Shown here: piece after piece, positions 16,985 to 24,716 of the stretch | Position numbering within the stretch: position 1 is the first letter of the stretch | How the letters are laid out: the number at the start of each line of letters is the position of its first letter | NCBI GenBank assembly: GCA_045807125.1 | Contig: JBJMHZ010000004.1 | Span: 248,001-312,000 of the forward strand | DNA from: JBJMHZ01 sp045807125 | GTDB lineage: Bacteria; Actinomycetota; Actinomycetes; JAWWOL01 | DNA length: 64,000 bases | Direction of reading: 5' to 3' | Program-made: the position numbers and the translations under genes | Notes under the pieces: generated by a model | What the model saw: only the letters and a program-made list of their open reading frames with translations | What the model was told of the DNA's origin: nothing | The model's database searches: none

Positions 16985-17050
16985 TCAGTAACCGCGCCGG
17001 CGGCGGTCGAGGCGCCTGCGGATGATTCCCACGAACCGACGCCAGAGCAT
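16985..17050 (-). CDS. Tiny cationic peptide (21 residues)
   Basis: The 21-residue frame has 10 Arg in total. It opens with a Trp-Arg-Arg-Phe segment, then a Val-Gly-Ile-Ile core, then Arg-rich repeats ending Gly-Tyr, and it could form an amphipathic cationic helix. A good GAGGAG ribosome-binding site sits at 5-6 bp from the ATG, which is the main support. It lies alone in the 660-bp gap between the protease and ScyD-like genes. Function is unknown and chance occurrence is possible. Confidence 0.4.
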   Translation of the reverse strand: MLWRRFVGIIRRRLDRRRRGY

Positions 17051-17394
17051 GCTCTCTCCTCGTGCTGGACGGTTCGTCACGATCGTGCCGCGCAACAGTA
17101 CCGTGCGGCAACGGTGGTTGCGCGAACCCGTTAGTCGAGCAGATCGCTCCCGCCCGCACATGCATACCGAACGGTAGGCAAGCAAGGAAAGGCCGTGCGT
17201 CGTACCACGGCCGGCTAACGCCAGCTGGCATGTGCAGTCGCTCGACCGCGTGCGCAGTCGGTAACGGTGAGAATCCCTTGTGTGATTGAAGAAAACACAT
17301 CACGACGATTGCTGGACCGCTAGGTCCTGGACGCGTAGCGTGACGCGGCACGTGATCGGCGCAGGGCCGATCGTCGTCCCCCGAAGGTGGGTCC
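17051..17394. other. Intergenic stretch upstream of the ScyD-like gene
   Basis: I see no gene in these 344 bases. They contain a small hairpin (GGCCGTG at 17191-17197 with CACGGCC at 17206-17212). Base composition is clearly less GC-rich than in neighbouring genes, as expected for a regulatory or decayed region. A divergent promoter for the tiny peptide and the ScyD-like gene probably lies here but cannot be pinned down. Confidence 0.5.
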
Positions 17395-18663
17395 GTGCGC
17401 AAGAAGCTCCTCGGTATCACCGCACTCGCCAGCGGCGCGTTGCTCGCGCCCGTCGTCGTACCGGTCGTCGCGAGCAACGCTGCAACGACCTCCGCCGTCT
17501 CCACGTCCCGCTCCTCGCTCGGTCACGGCATGCTGGCGCAGGCGCAGCGCGAGGCCGTCGCCCGATTCCGTTCCGGTGCTGCCGGCACCGCGCAGCGCTC
17601 GATGACCGCGACCTCGGCCGCCGGGCCGACCGTCGTCGTCTCCGGGCTCAACAACCCGAGGCAGCTGTCGTTGCTGTCCGGGCAGGACGTCCTGCTCGTC
17701 GCCGAGGCTGGCCGGGGCGGCTCGGCCTGCACCGGCTCCGGCCAGGACCAGACGTGCGTCGGCGCCACCGGTGCCATCAGCGCCGTGCTCGGCCCGCAGA
17801 CCGCCTCGTCGACGAAGCCGCTGCGCATCGTCGAGCGGCTGCTCTCAGGGGCCGGTCCCGACGGAAGCGGCGCCGTCGGCTCCGACGGCGTGTCGGCTCG
17901 CACGCTCAACCGCATCTACGTGCAGATGACGTGGGCGCCGCCGGACGTCATCCCGCAGGGACTGCCGGGCGACCAGGCCGGCAAGCTGCTGCGCACCAGG
18001 CCGTTCGGCCCGAAGGCCTCGGTCGCCGACCTCGCTGCGCACGAGGCGGCGCACGATCCCGACCACCAGGGCTTCGACTCCGATCCGTACGCCGTCCTGG
18101 TCCTGCCGCACCGCATCCTGGTGGCCGATGCGGCCGGCAACGACATCCTGTCGGTCGATCCGCGCACCGGACGCATCTCCACCTTCGCCGTCCTGCCCAA
18201 CATCAACGAGGGCGCCTGCAAGGGCGCGCCGAACGACGCGGGAACCGTGGGTTGCGACGCCGTGCCCACCTCGCTCGCGGTCGGCCCGCACGGCGCCATC
18301 TACGTCGGTGGCCTCGGCGGCGAGGCTCCCGGCACCGGCCGGGTGTGGCGGCTCAATCCCCGCACCGGCAACGTCCAGTGGACCTGGCGGCACCTGACGA
18401 CCGTCACGGGCGTGGCCGTCGACCGGTGGGGCGCCATCTACGCGAGCGAGCTCTTCGGCGGCAGCGACCCCGACCTGCCGGGCGCGGTCGTGAAGATCCC
18501 GCGCTACGGCAACCGCACGACCAGGCAGGTGCCGCTGCCGGCCGGCCTCGCGGTCGACCGCTGGCGCAACGTGTACGTCTCGGCGTTCTCGCTCGCGCCG
18601 GCGACGGGGCTCGGCGTGCCGGGCATGGACACGTCCGGTCAGGTGTGGCGCCTGCGGTTCTGA
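17395..18663 (+). CDS. Secreted ScyD/ScyE-family beta-propeller protein
   Basis: The 422-residue protein begins at GTG with an AAGGTGGG upstream. A signal peptide (RKKLLGITALASGALLAPVVVP...ASNAA) is followed by NHL/SMP-30-like repeats: VVVSGLNNPRQLSLL, HRILVADAAGNDILSVD, TSLAVGPHGAIYVGGL, VAVDRWGAIYASEL and LAVDRWRNVYVSAFS. The recurring GxIYV/A blades are typical of the ScyD/ScyE family, named after cyanobacterial scytonemin-cluster genes; in actinobacteria the role is unknown. A strong hairpin terminator follows. Confidence 0.87.
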   Translation: MRKKLLGITALASGALLAPVVVPVVASNAATTSAVSTSRSSLGHGMLAQAQREAVARFRSGAAGTAQRSMTATSAAGPTVVVSGLNNPRQLSLLSGQDVLLVAEAGRGGSACTGSGQDQTCVGATGAISAVLGPQTASSTKPLRIVERLLSGAGPDGSGAVGSDGVSARTLNRIYVQMTWAPPDVIPQGLPGDQAGKLLRTRPFGPKASVADLAAHEAAHDPDHQGFDSDPYAVLVLPHRILVADAAGNDILSVDPRTGRISTFAVLPNINEGACKGAPNDAGTVGCDAVPTSLAVGPHGAIYVGGLGGEAPGTGRVWRLNPRTGNVQWTWRHLTTVTGVAVDRWGAIYASELFGGSDPDLPGAVVKIPRYGNRTTRQVPLPAGLAVDRWRNVYVSAFSLAPATGLGVPGMDTSGQVWRLRF

Positions 18664-18743
18664 CCGGGGGGCGGCGGCGCAGGAGGGGAGTGCCGCATCC
18701 CCGGAGCATCGGCGCCGCAGCCACGCTCGCATCGGACGTTCGA

Positions 18744-18776
18744 CGGAGGGCCGCCCAGCCGGTGGGCGGCCCTCCG
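18744..18776. terminator. Bidirectional hairpin terminator
   Basis: A perfect 13-bp GC-rich stem (18744-18756 with 18764-18776) closes a 7-nt loop. It sits between the ends of the ScyD-like gene and the convergent acetyltransferase, so it can serve both strands. Confidence 0.8.
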
Positions 18777-18798
18777 CCGCATCGGCCGGTCCCGCGAG

Positions 18799-19395
18799 TC
18801 AGGAGCCCGCGCCGGACGGGCCGACGGCCCCCACCGCCCAGAACGGCTCGGGGTAGTCGATGCGGCCGCGCAGCGCGGGATCGTAGCCACGCAGCGGCAG
18901 GCACATGAAGCCCTGCTGGGGAATGAGCTCCGACGGCCGCTCGATGCCGAGCGCCGTCGAGACGGTGAAGCCGTAGCGCTGGTAGAGCGCCGGGTTGCCC
19001 TCGACGGTCACCAGCGGCCAGCCGCGCTCGTCGGCCCTCGCCAGCGCGTTCCGGACGAGCGCGCTGCCGATCCCGCGTCGCTGCGCCGGCGGCGCGACCG
19101 ACAGCGGGCTCAGGCAGAGCACCGGCACCGCCTCGCCCGGCTCGGTGACGAGGTCGACGACCGTGAGCATGACGTGGCCGAGCAGGCCCCCGCCCCCGTC
19201 GCCGTCGACGGCGACGAGGGCCAGCTCGGGCAGGTGACCGGGCGAGCGGCGCAGCAGGTCGACCAGGCGGGCGGCATGATCGTCGCCGAACGCCTCGGTG
19301 ACGAGCCGGCGCACGGCAGTCTCGTCCGGCGGCTCCTCGGTGCGGATGAGCGGGAACGGGGCCGGCGCAGGGCTGGGGACGGGATCGGCAGGCAT
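18799..19395 (-). CDS. GNAT-family N-acetyltransferase
   Basis: The 198-residue protein starts at the internal ATG 19395; the upstream extension in the same frame is Gly/Arg-rich and not conserved-looking. The GNAT fold shows a VLCLSPLSVAPPAQRRGIGSALVRNAL segment near residue 105. Its QRRGIGSAL is motif A, which binds the acetyl-CoA pyrophosphate. VEGNPALYQRYGF follows near residue 142. The NPxLYxRYGF signature is shared with YhbS-type acetyltransferases. The acceptor is unknown. The gene is convergent with the ScyD-like gene and divergent from glgC. Confidence 0.87.
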   Translation of the reverse strand: MPADPVPSPAPAPFPLIRTEEPPDETAVRRLVTEAFGDDHAARLVDLLRRSPGHLPELALVAVDGDGGGGLLGHVMLTVVDLVTEPGEAVPVLCLSPLSVAPPAQRRGIGSALVRNALARADERGWPLVTVEGNPALYQRYGFTVSTALGIERPSELIPQQGFMCLPLRGYDPALRGRIDYPEPFWAVGAVGPSGAGS

Positions 19396-19588
19396 GCCGC
19401 GATGGTGCCCGCCACGGGGCCCCGGCGCGAACGAAAATCGCGCCGGGATGGCCACGCAGCCGTCCCCATGCGCCACCCCGCGTCGTCGTTAGGCGCCGAG
19501 GGCGACGGGTAGGGCTCGCGGCGCGGCGCGCCGGACCGGGCGCCCGCGAAGGACCGACGCGACGACGAGCCGGTGAAGGAGGGCTTCG

Positions 19589-20803
19589 GTGCCAGGCCCA
19601 CGGGTGCTCGTCGTCATCCTCGCCGGCGGCGCCGGCGGCCGCCTCGAGCTGCTGACCCGCTCGCGGGCCAAGCCGGCGATGCCGTTCGGCGGCGTCTACC
19701 GGTTGATCGACTTCCCGCTGAGCAACTGCCTGCACTCGGGGCTGTCGAACGTGTGGGTGATCGAGCAGTTCAACCCGGTGTCGCTCACCGACCACCTGGC
19801 CAACGGCCGTCCATGGGACCTCGACCGCACCCACGGCGGCCTGCTCGTGCTGCATCCCCGGCTGGGCGAGGGGCGCGATGGCTGGCACCGCGGCACCGCC
19901 GACGCGCTGTGGCGCAACGCTGCGCTGATCGGCGAGCTCGAGCCGGACGTCGTCGTGGTGCTGAGCGCCGACGCCGTCTACCGGCTGAACTACGCCGACG
20001 TGGTGGCCAGGCACCTCGAATCCGGCGCCGACGTCACGATGGTGACGACGAGGGTCGCCGCCGAGGACGCCGGCCGCTACGGCGTCGCGCGCGTCGAGGA
20101 CGGCCGGGTGACCGACTACGCGTACAAGCCGGAGGAGCCGGCGAGCGACCTCGTCACCAACGAGGTCTTCGCCTTCCGGCCCGCCCGGCTGCTCGCGCTG
20201 CTCGAGGAGCTGGCCGGGCAGGACGACGGCGAGGGGTTGCGCGATCTCGGGCACGCCGTGCTGCCCCGGCTGGTCGGCGAGGGGACGGCTCGCGAGCACC
20301 GGTTCGACGGCTACTGGCGCGACGTCGGCACCGTCGACAGCTACTGGTCGGCCCACATGGACCTGCTCGGCGACGAGCCGGCGATCGACCTGGACGACCG
20401 GAGGTGGCCCATCTACAGCGCCGACCCGCAGCGCTCGGCGGCCAGGGTGCGCCGCGAGGCCACCGTCGTGGACAGCCTGCTCTCGCCCGGCGTGCGGGTC
20501 GCCGGGGTGGTGGAGCGCTCGGTGCTCGCGCCCGGCGTGGTGGTCGAGCGCTCGGCGGTGGTGCGGGACTCGGTCGTCCTGCATGACACGGTGATCGAGA
20601 GCGGTGCCCGGATCGAGCGGGCCGTGGTCGACGCGCGGGTCACGGTGGGGGCCGGCGCGGTCATCGGTGGCCCCGCAGCTGGCATGACCGACCCCGGTGC
20701 GGGGATCACCCTCGTGGGACTCGGGGCGAAGGTGCCGGCAGGCGCCGAGCTGGGTCCCGGGGCCCGGTTCCCGGAGGACGGCGAGGAGCCGGCCGAGCGA
20801 TAG
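19589..20803 (+). CDS. glgC: Glucose-1-phosphate adenylyltransferase (ADP-glucose pyrophosphorylase)-like
   Basis: The 404-residue protein has the N-terminal nucleotidyltransferase signature VVILAGGAGGRLELLTRSRAKPAMPFGG and then YRLIDFPLSNCLHSG, both typical of GlgC, which makes ADP-glucose from ATP and glucose-1-phosphate for glycogen or maltose-1-phosphate synthesis. Other GlgC features are GTADALWRN (substrate loop), VLSADAVYRLNY and YWRDVGTVDSYW. The C-terminal hexapeptide left-handed beta-helix (VVDSLLSPGVRV onward) is complete. Two catalytic-loop positions are atypical (GGAGGRLELLT where most have GGxGxRLxPLT), so activity may differ. AAGGAGG lies 7 bp before the GTG. No other glycogen gene is nearby. 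Confidence 0.85.
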   Translation: MPGPRVLVVILAGGAGGRLELLTRSRAKPAMPFGGVYRLIDFPLSNCLHSGLSNVWVIEQFNPVSLTDHLANGRPWDLDRTHGGLLVLHPRLGEGRDGWHRGTADALWRNAALIGELEPDVVVVLSADAVYRLNYADVVARHLESGADVTMVTTRVAAEDAGRYGVARVEDGRVTDYAYKPEEPASDLVTNEVFAFRPARLLALLEELAGQDDGEGLRDLGHAVLPRLVGEGTAREHRFDGYWRDVGTVDSYWSAHMDLLGDEPAIDLDDRRWPIYSADPQRSAARVRREATVVDSLLSPGVRVAGVVERSVLAPGVVVERSAVVRDSVVLHDTVIESGARIERAVVDARVTVGAGAVIGGPAAGMTDPGAGITLVGLGAKVPAGAELGPGARFPEDGEEPAER

Positions 20804-20832
20804 GTCAGGACGGGACGCGACGAGGAGCTGCT

Positions 20833-21006
20833 GTGTTCGTTGGACGAAACCTCAAGCGCTACGTGGTCGTGGCGGTCGCCGCTCCGGTGGCCGGCCGCTT
20901 GCTCGTGCGCCAAGCGGAGGCGATGCGGGCCAAGTCGGGCCAGAGCACCGCGGCCGATCGCCTGGAGAAGGTGGGATCGCTGCTGCAGCGGGGTCGCCGT
21001 CGCTGA
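20833..21006 (+). CDS. Small basic protein of unknown function (57 residues)
   Basis: This short frame starts at GTG with GAGGAG five bases upstream. It encodes a single hydrophobic stretch (YVVVAVAAPVAGRLLV) followed by a charged helix (RLEKVGSLLQRGRRR), which looks like a one-helix membrane-anchored protein. It lies 29 bp after glgC and 104 bp before the CBS gene. Codon use is typical of the genome (GC-rich third positions), which supports it being real. Confidence 0.6.
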   Translation: MFVGRNLKRYVVVAVAAPVAGRLLVRQAEAMRAKSGQSTAADRLEKVGSLLQRGRRR

Positions 21007-21110
21007 CGGCCAGGGAAGCCTCCGGTCGGCGCATCGACCGGTTCGACGCCGGATGGTGCGCGACACGACCGGTCGATCGAGATCCGTTTCGGTGAAGGAG
21101 CGAGAATTTC

Positions 21111-21527
21111 GTGACGACAGCCAGAGAGATCATGAGCACCGGGGTGGACCACATCGCCTCGGACACGACCGTCCTCGATGCCGCGAGGAAGCTGGCCGGT
21201 GACGATGTCGGCGCCTTGCCGATCTGCGACGGCGGGCGGCTCAAGGGCATGATCACCGACCGCGACGTGGTCGTGAAGGTGCTCGCCGAGGGCCGTGACC
21301 CGGCGACGACGAAGGTGATCGACCTCGTCCAGGGCGAGGTCGTGACGATCGGCGCGGACGACTCCCTCGACGAGGCGGTCCGCACGATGAAGCAGTACAA
21401 GGTACGGCGGCTGCCGGTCATCGACGGGACCGAGCTGGTCGGCATGGTCAGCCAGGCCGACCTGGCCAAGAACCTGCCGAACGACAAGGTGGGCGACCTG
21501 GTCGAGGTCATCTCCGCCGCGCCCTGA
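21111..21527 (+). CDS. CBS-domain pair protein
   Basis: The 138-residue protein consists of two CBS motifs: residues 1-60 (IMSTGVDHIASDTTVLDAARKLAGDDVGALPICD) and 70-130 (VVTIGADDSLDEAVRTMKQYKVRRLPVIDG). A GMITDRDVV and a GMVSQADLA strand close each motif. Such stand-alone Bateman modules bind adenine nucleotides and often act as stress or dormancy regulators, like M. tuberculosis hypoxic response protein 1. The partner is unknown. AAGGAG precedes the GTG by about 10 bp. A very strong terminator follows. Confidence 0.9.
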   Translation: MTTAREIMSTGVDHIASDTTVLDAARKLAGDDVGALPICDGGRLKGMITDRDVVVKVLAEGRDPATTKVIDLVQGEVVTIGADDSLDEAVRTMKQYKVRRLPVIDGTELVGMVSQADLAKNLPNDKVGDLVEVISAAP

Positions 21528-21571
21528 CCGGGGTCGACCGCGGCGCGCCGGCCGACGGCGCGAACGGCAGT

Positions 21572-21625
21572 GACGGCAAAGGGGCCGCCGCCCAGGGCAT
21601 CCCGGGCGGCGGCCCCTTTGCCGTC
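21572..21625. terminator. 22-bp perfect-stem bidirectional terminator
   Basis: The arms at 21572-21593 and 21604-21625 are perfectly complementary over 22 bp around a 10-nt loop. A CAAAGGGG/CCCCTTTG section gives a T-rich 3' arm on both strands. It separates the CBS gene from the convergent small gene. Confidence 0.85.
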
Positions 21626-21639
21626 GATCCCGGTGCGGG

Positions 21640-21837
21640 TCAGAGCCGTGCCTCGATGTGCTCCGACGCGTTGAGCTGCACGTAATGCCGGATGCGGTCG
21701 AGGACCCATTCCTGGTCGGGCTGGGACAGTGAATCGAACAATGCCCAGAAGATCTCCCCGCGGCGGCGGCTCGTGATGCCGCGGGTCATCGCCCCTTCGG
21801 GTGGGCGGTCGGTGAATGCATAGCTGCCAACCGTCAT
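21640..21837 (-). CDS. Small protein of unknown function (65 residues)
   Basis: It starts at ATG 21837 with GAGGAG six bases upstream; a longer in-frame start has no ribosome-binding site. The sequence has a polar N-terminus with RGITSRRRGEIFWALFDSLSQPDQEWVLDRIRHYVQLNASEH. The second half is a likely amphipathic helical pair. No family is recognised. It faces the CBS gene across the 22-bp terminator. Confidence 0.6.
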   Translation of the reverse strand: MTVGSYAFTDRPPEGAMTRGITSRRRGEIFWALFDSLSQPDQEWVLDRIRHYVQLNASEHIEARL

Positions 21838-22180
21838 CGGAGCTCCTCGGCTGGAACGGAACCCCGACGGCAAGCGCGGTCGAGGTTCGGGGGAACCGAC
21901 GTGGCGCTTGCTTGGCCGACCTCAAACTTACTACAGCCGGCGGGCGGCGAAAGCCAGCAACGAGCACGAAGCCCCCGTGCTGCCGGCAATGCCGCATGAC
22001 CCCCACGGGCCGCCTCGCCGTGCGTCACCGGCGCTATTCGCACCGTGATTCCTGCGGACCCGTTCCAGCAGCCTCGACGAGCGGCCGGTCGTGCCGCGCC
22101 GGGGTAGGAGCGGCACCGGCCGGACGCGCGGGTAGGCTGCCCGCAGCATCCGTACGAGCGTCCCAGGGCCAGGTGACCAC
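21838..22180. other. Intergenic region, no gene seen
   Basis: These 343 bases separate two divergent small genes. All open frames are short and Arg/Pro-rich shadows without ribosome-binding sites. A relatively AT-rich patch near 21925-21935 could hold the promoter of the minus-strand gene. Confidence 0.4.
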
Positions 22181-22390
22181 GTGAGCAAGGGCAGCAAGGA
22201 GCACCTCGTCGAGTGGACCTACGCGGGTGGCTGGATCCTCCTGCTGCTCATCGGCGCCATCCTCGCCTGGCGCATGTCGCGGGAGTCCAACGCCACCTAC
22301 CGGTCGTTCGTCCCGTTCATCGGCCTGCTCACCGCGCTGATGCTGATCGGCGGCCTCATGCTCGCCGGGCGGTACTTCCCCTCGGAGTGA
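22181..22390 (+). CDS. Small two-helix membrane protein (69 residues)
   Basis: The GTG-started frame encodes two hydrophobic helices, WILLLLIGAILAWRM and FIGLLTALMLIGGLMLAGRYF, joined by a short polar loop. The N-terminus is charged. No domain family is recognised. The translational start is weakly supported (AGGTGACCAC upstream), but the membrane pattern and codon bias argue for a real gene. Confidence 0.6.
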   Translation: MSKGSKEHLVEWTYAGGWILLLLIGAILAWRMSRESNATYRSFVPFIGLLTALMLIGGLMLAGRYFPSE

Positions 22391-22447
22391 GCCCGGGGCG
22401 AGCCCGGACTGAGCTGAGCGCGAGCTGAGCGCGAGCCCGGCCGAGGC

Positions 22448-23101
22448 TCAGCCGCGGTCCGGCGGCTGCCCTGAGAGCAGGTCGAGCATCCGCGCCAGCC
22501 GGTGCCGCGGGCCGCGCTGCGGCTGCGGATCAGGGTCGCCGGCCGCTGCCGACACGAGGTGACTGACCAGGTCGAAGGAGATCACCGGCAGCAGCTCGCC
22601 GGGCGCCGACGGGATCACCAGGCCGCCAGGCGATCGGTCCAGCTCGTCGTGCACGGTGAGCGCCTCGTGCGCGAGGCCGGTCAGCTCCTCGTCCCCGGCG
22701 TCGAGCGCGAGGACGGTCGCGCCGTCGTGCTTCGCGTCGCTCACCCGCTCGAGCAGCTCAGCCGGCGCCGCGTCCGGGGCGACCACGAAGACGGTCTCGC
22801 CCCGCCCGGCCTGCTCGAGCCGGTCGAGCGAGACTCCGAGGTGCGCCGGCGCGCCGGGCGGCGGGTGCCAGCGGACGAGGGTCGGGGCCAGCTCGCTGAT
22901 GCCGCTCCACCTGGCCTCCTCGTCGAGGTGGGCGGTGAGGTGCCACGGCTCCTCGGCGGGCGTCCCCACGATGAGCAGGCCTCCGGGCCGGTGCCCAGCC
23001 CGGCGCAGCGACCGCCCGAACCGCGCGGTGCGGTCCACCCAGCCGGTGGTGGCCAGCACCTCGCGCATCGCGGCGATGCGGGAGCGATCCACGCTGCCCA
23101 T
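22448..23101 (-). CDS. Conserved protein of unknown function
   Basis: This encodes 217 residues from the ATG at 23101. Longer in-frame starts at 23161 and 23179 exist, but the last overlaps the start codon of npdG on the other strand. The sequence shows alternating strands and helices (GLLIVGTPAEEPWHLTAHL, ETVFVVAPDAAPAELLERVSDAK, ATVLALDAG), a Rossmann-like alpha/beta pattern without a GxGxxG motif. No catalytic motif is evident. It is divergent from npdG; a shared regulatory region would be under 80 bp. Confidence 0.55.
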   Translation of the reverse strand: MGSVDRSRIAAMREVLATTGWVDRTARFGRSLRRAGHRPGGLLIVGTPAEEPWHLTAHLDEEARWSGISELAPTLVRWHPPPGAPAHLGVSLDRLEQAGRGETVFVVAPDAAPAELLERVSDAKHDGATVLALDAGDEELTGLAHEALTVHDELDRSPGGLVIPSAPGELLPVISFDLVSHLVSAAAGDPDPQPQRGPRHRLARMLDLLSGQPPDRG

Positions 23102-23177
23102 CCTGCCGTGCGCGGCGGCCAGGGGGCGGGAAGCGGGCCGCTTCGGCTCGCCGGGCGGCATGACAGGATGCGGTGTC

Positions 23178-23858
23178 ATGAGCACCGCTCCTGCCCAGCC
23201 GCCCGGGGACCGCCAGGCGGTGGCCGTGCTCGGCGGCACCGGGGAGCAGGGCCGTGGCCTTGCGCGCCGGCTGGCGATGGCCGGCCATCTGGTCGCCGTC
23301 GGCTCCAGGGACGCGGCGCGCGCCGAGCAGGCGGCGGCCGAGCTGCGCGAGCGCGACGGCATCGAGGTGCGCGGCGGGAGCAACAGCGACGTGGCGCGCG
23401 ACGCGGACGTCGTCATCGTCGCGGTGCCGTGGCCCGGTCACGGCGCGCTGCTCGCCGAGCTGGCCAGCGAGCTGGCCGGCAAGGTCGTGGTCGACTGCGT
23501 CAACCCGCTGGAGCGCGACGAGCGCGGGCCGCGGCCGGTCGACGTACCGGAGGGCAGCGCGGCCGAGCAGGCGGCGGCGCTGCTGCCCGGCGCGCGGGTG
23601 GTCGCCGCGTTCCACCACATCAGCGCGAAGGTGCTGCTGGAGAGCGACGAGCCCGACGAGACCGACGTGCTGGTCGTCGGCGACGATCGCGACGCCAAGC
23701 GGCTCGTCATGGCGCTCGCCGACTCGATCGCGGGGCTGCGCGGCATCGACGCCGGGCCGCTGCGCCTCGCCCGCTGGATCGAGGGGATGACGGCCGTCAT
23801 CATCGCCGTCAACCGGCGCTACAAGACCAGGGCCGGCCTGCGCGTCACCGGTGTCTGA
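23178..23858 (+). CDS. npdG: F420-dependent NADP reductase (NADPH-dependent F420 reductase)
   Basis: The 226-residue protein has an N-terminal Rossmann motif VAVLGGTGEQGRGLARRLAMAGHLVAVGSRD. The GSRD tail fits NADP(H) preference. Family signatures follow: VVIVAVPWPGHGALL near residue 76, VVDCVNPL, and AFHHISAKVLL near residue 143. These match archaeal and actinobacterial Fno/NpdG, which exchange hydride between NADPH and deazaflavin F420. This implies that the organism makes F420, although no cofactor biosynthesis gene lies in the window. The last 8 bp overlap the next gene, suggesting coupled translation. Confidence 0.9.
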   Translation: MSTAPAQPPGDRQAVAVLGGTGEQGRGLARRLAMAGHLVAVGSRDAARAEQAAAELRERDGIEVRGGSNSDVARDADVVIVAVPWPGHGALLAELASELAGKVVVDCVNPLERDERGPRPVDVPEGSAAEQAAALLPGARVVAAFHHISAKVLLESDEPDETDVLVVGDDRDAKRLVMALADSIAGLRGIDAGPLRLARWIEGMTAVIIAVNRRYKTRAGLRVTGV

Positions 23859-24651
23859 GCCGCGCCCGGCCGTCGACGACCTCGGCGCGCCGGTGGCCCT
23901 GCCCGCCCGCGTGCGCCGCGTCGTGTCGCTGGTGCCGTCGCTCACCGAGGCGGTGGCCGAGAGCGGCGGGGCCGGCCTGCTCGCCGGGGTGACCGACTAC
24001 TGCACCCATCCACCCGGCGCGCTCGCCGGCCTGCCGCGAGTGCGCGGCACCAAGAACCCGGACGTCGATGCGGTCCTCCGGGTCGCGCCCGATCTGGTGC
24101 TCGCCAACGAGGAGGAGAACCGCGCAGCCGACCTCGACGCCCTGCGCTCGGCGGGCGTCCCGGTGTGGGTGACGGCGCCGCGCACGGTGCCGGCGGCGAT
24201 CGACTCGCTCGCCCGGATGCTGGCCGCCTGCGGCCTCGGCCGCCCGGCCTGGCTGGCCGCCGCGGCGAGCGCCTGGGCCGAGGCGCCGGCCGGGCCGGGC
24301 CGCCGGGCCGTCGTACCGATCTGGCGGCGGCCGTGGATGGTGCTCGGCCGCGACACGTTCGCCGGCGACGTGCTGGCGAGGCTCGGCGTCGACAACGCCT
24401 ATGCCGGTCACGACGAGCGCTACCCCAAGGTCGCTCTGGACGACATGCGCGCCAGGGCCGACCTGGTCGTGCTGCCGGACGAGCCGTACGCCTTCGCCCC
24501 CGAGCGCGACCTCGACGCCTTCGCCGGGTGGGGCGTGCCCGTCGCGTTCGTCAGCGGCCGGCACCTGACGTGGTACGGCCCCAGCCTGGCGGAGGCTCGC
24601 GGGGTGCTGAGCGGCCAGCTCGGGGCGGCGCGGCTGCCGCCAGAGCCATAG
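23851..24651 (+). CDS. Helical-backbone metal-receptor (BtuF-like) protein without signal peptide
   Basis: The 266-residue protein resembles the cobalamin/iron-siderophore binding domain (Peripla_BP_2): RVVSLVPSLTEAVAESG at the start, DYCTHPP, then GTKNPDVDAVLRVAPDLVLANEEENR, and a WRRPWMVLGRDTFAGDVL segment. Such proteins are normally exported, but here the N-terminus (EPRPAVDDLGAPVALP) has no hydrophobic signal. It therefore looks cytoplasmic. Its start lies inside the end of npdG, so the two are co-translated. A ligand (a corrinoid or other tetrapyrrole/metal complex) is suggested only by the family. Confidence 0.82.
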   Translation: MSEPRPAVDDLGAPVALPARVRRVVSLVPSLTEAVAESGGAGLLAGVTDYCTHPPGALAGLPRVRGTKNPDVDAVLRVAPDLVLANEEENRAADLDALRSAGVPVWVTAPRTVPAAIDSLARMLAACGLGRPAWLAAAASAWAEAPAGPGRRAVVPIWRRPWMVLGRDTFAGDVLARLGVDNAYAGHDERYPKVALDDMRARADLVVLPDEPYAFAPERDLDAFAGWGVPVAFVSGRHLTWYGPSLAEARGVLSGQLGAARLPPEP

Positions 24652-24716
24652 GTCCCTTGCGTGGGCGACGGCGACCGGCGCACCCTCGCCGCATCCCTAA
24701 GAAGGAGGGACCGCTC

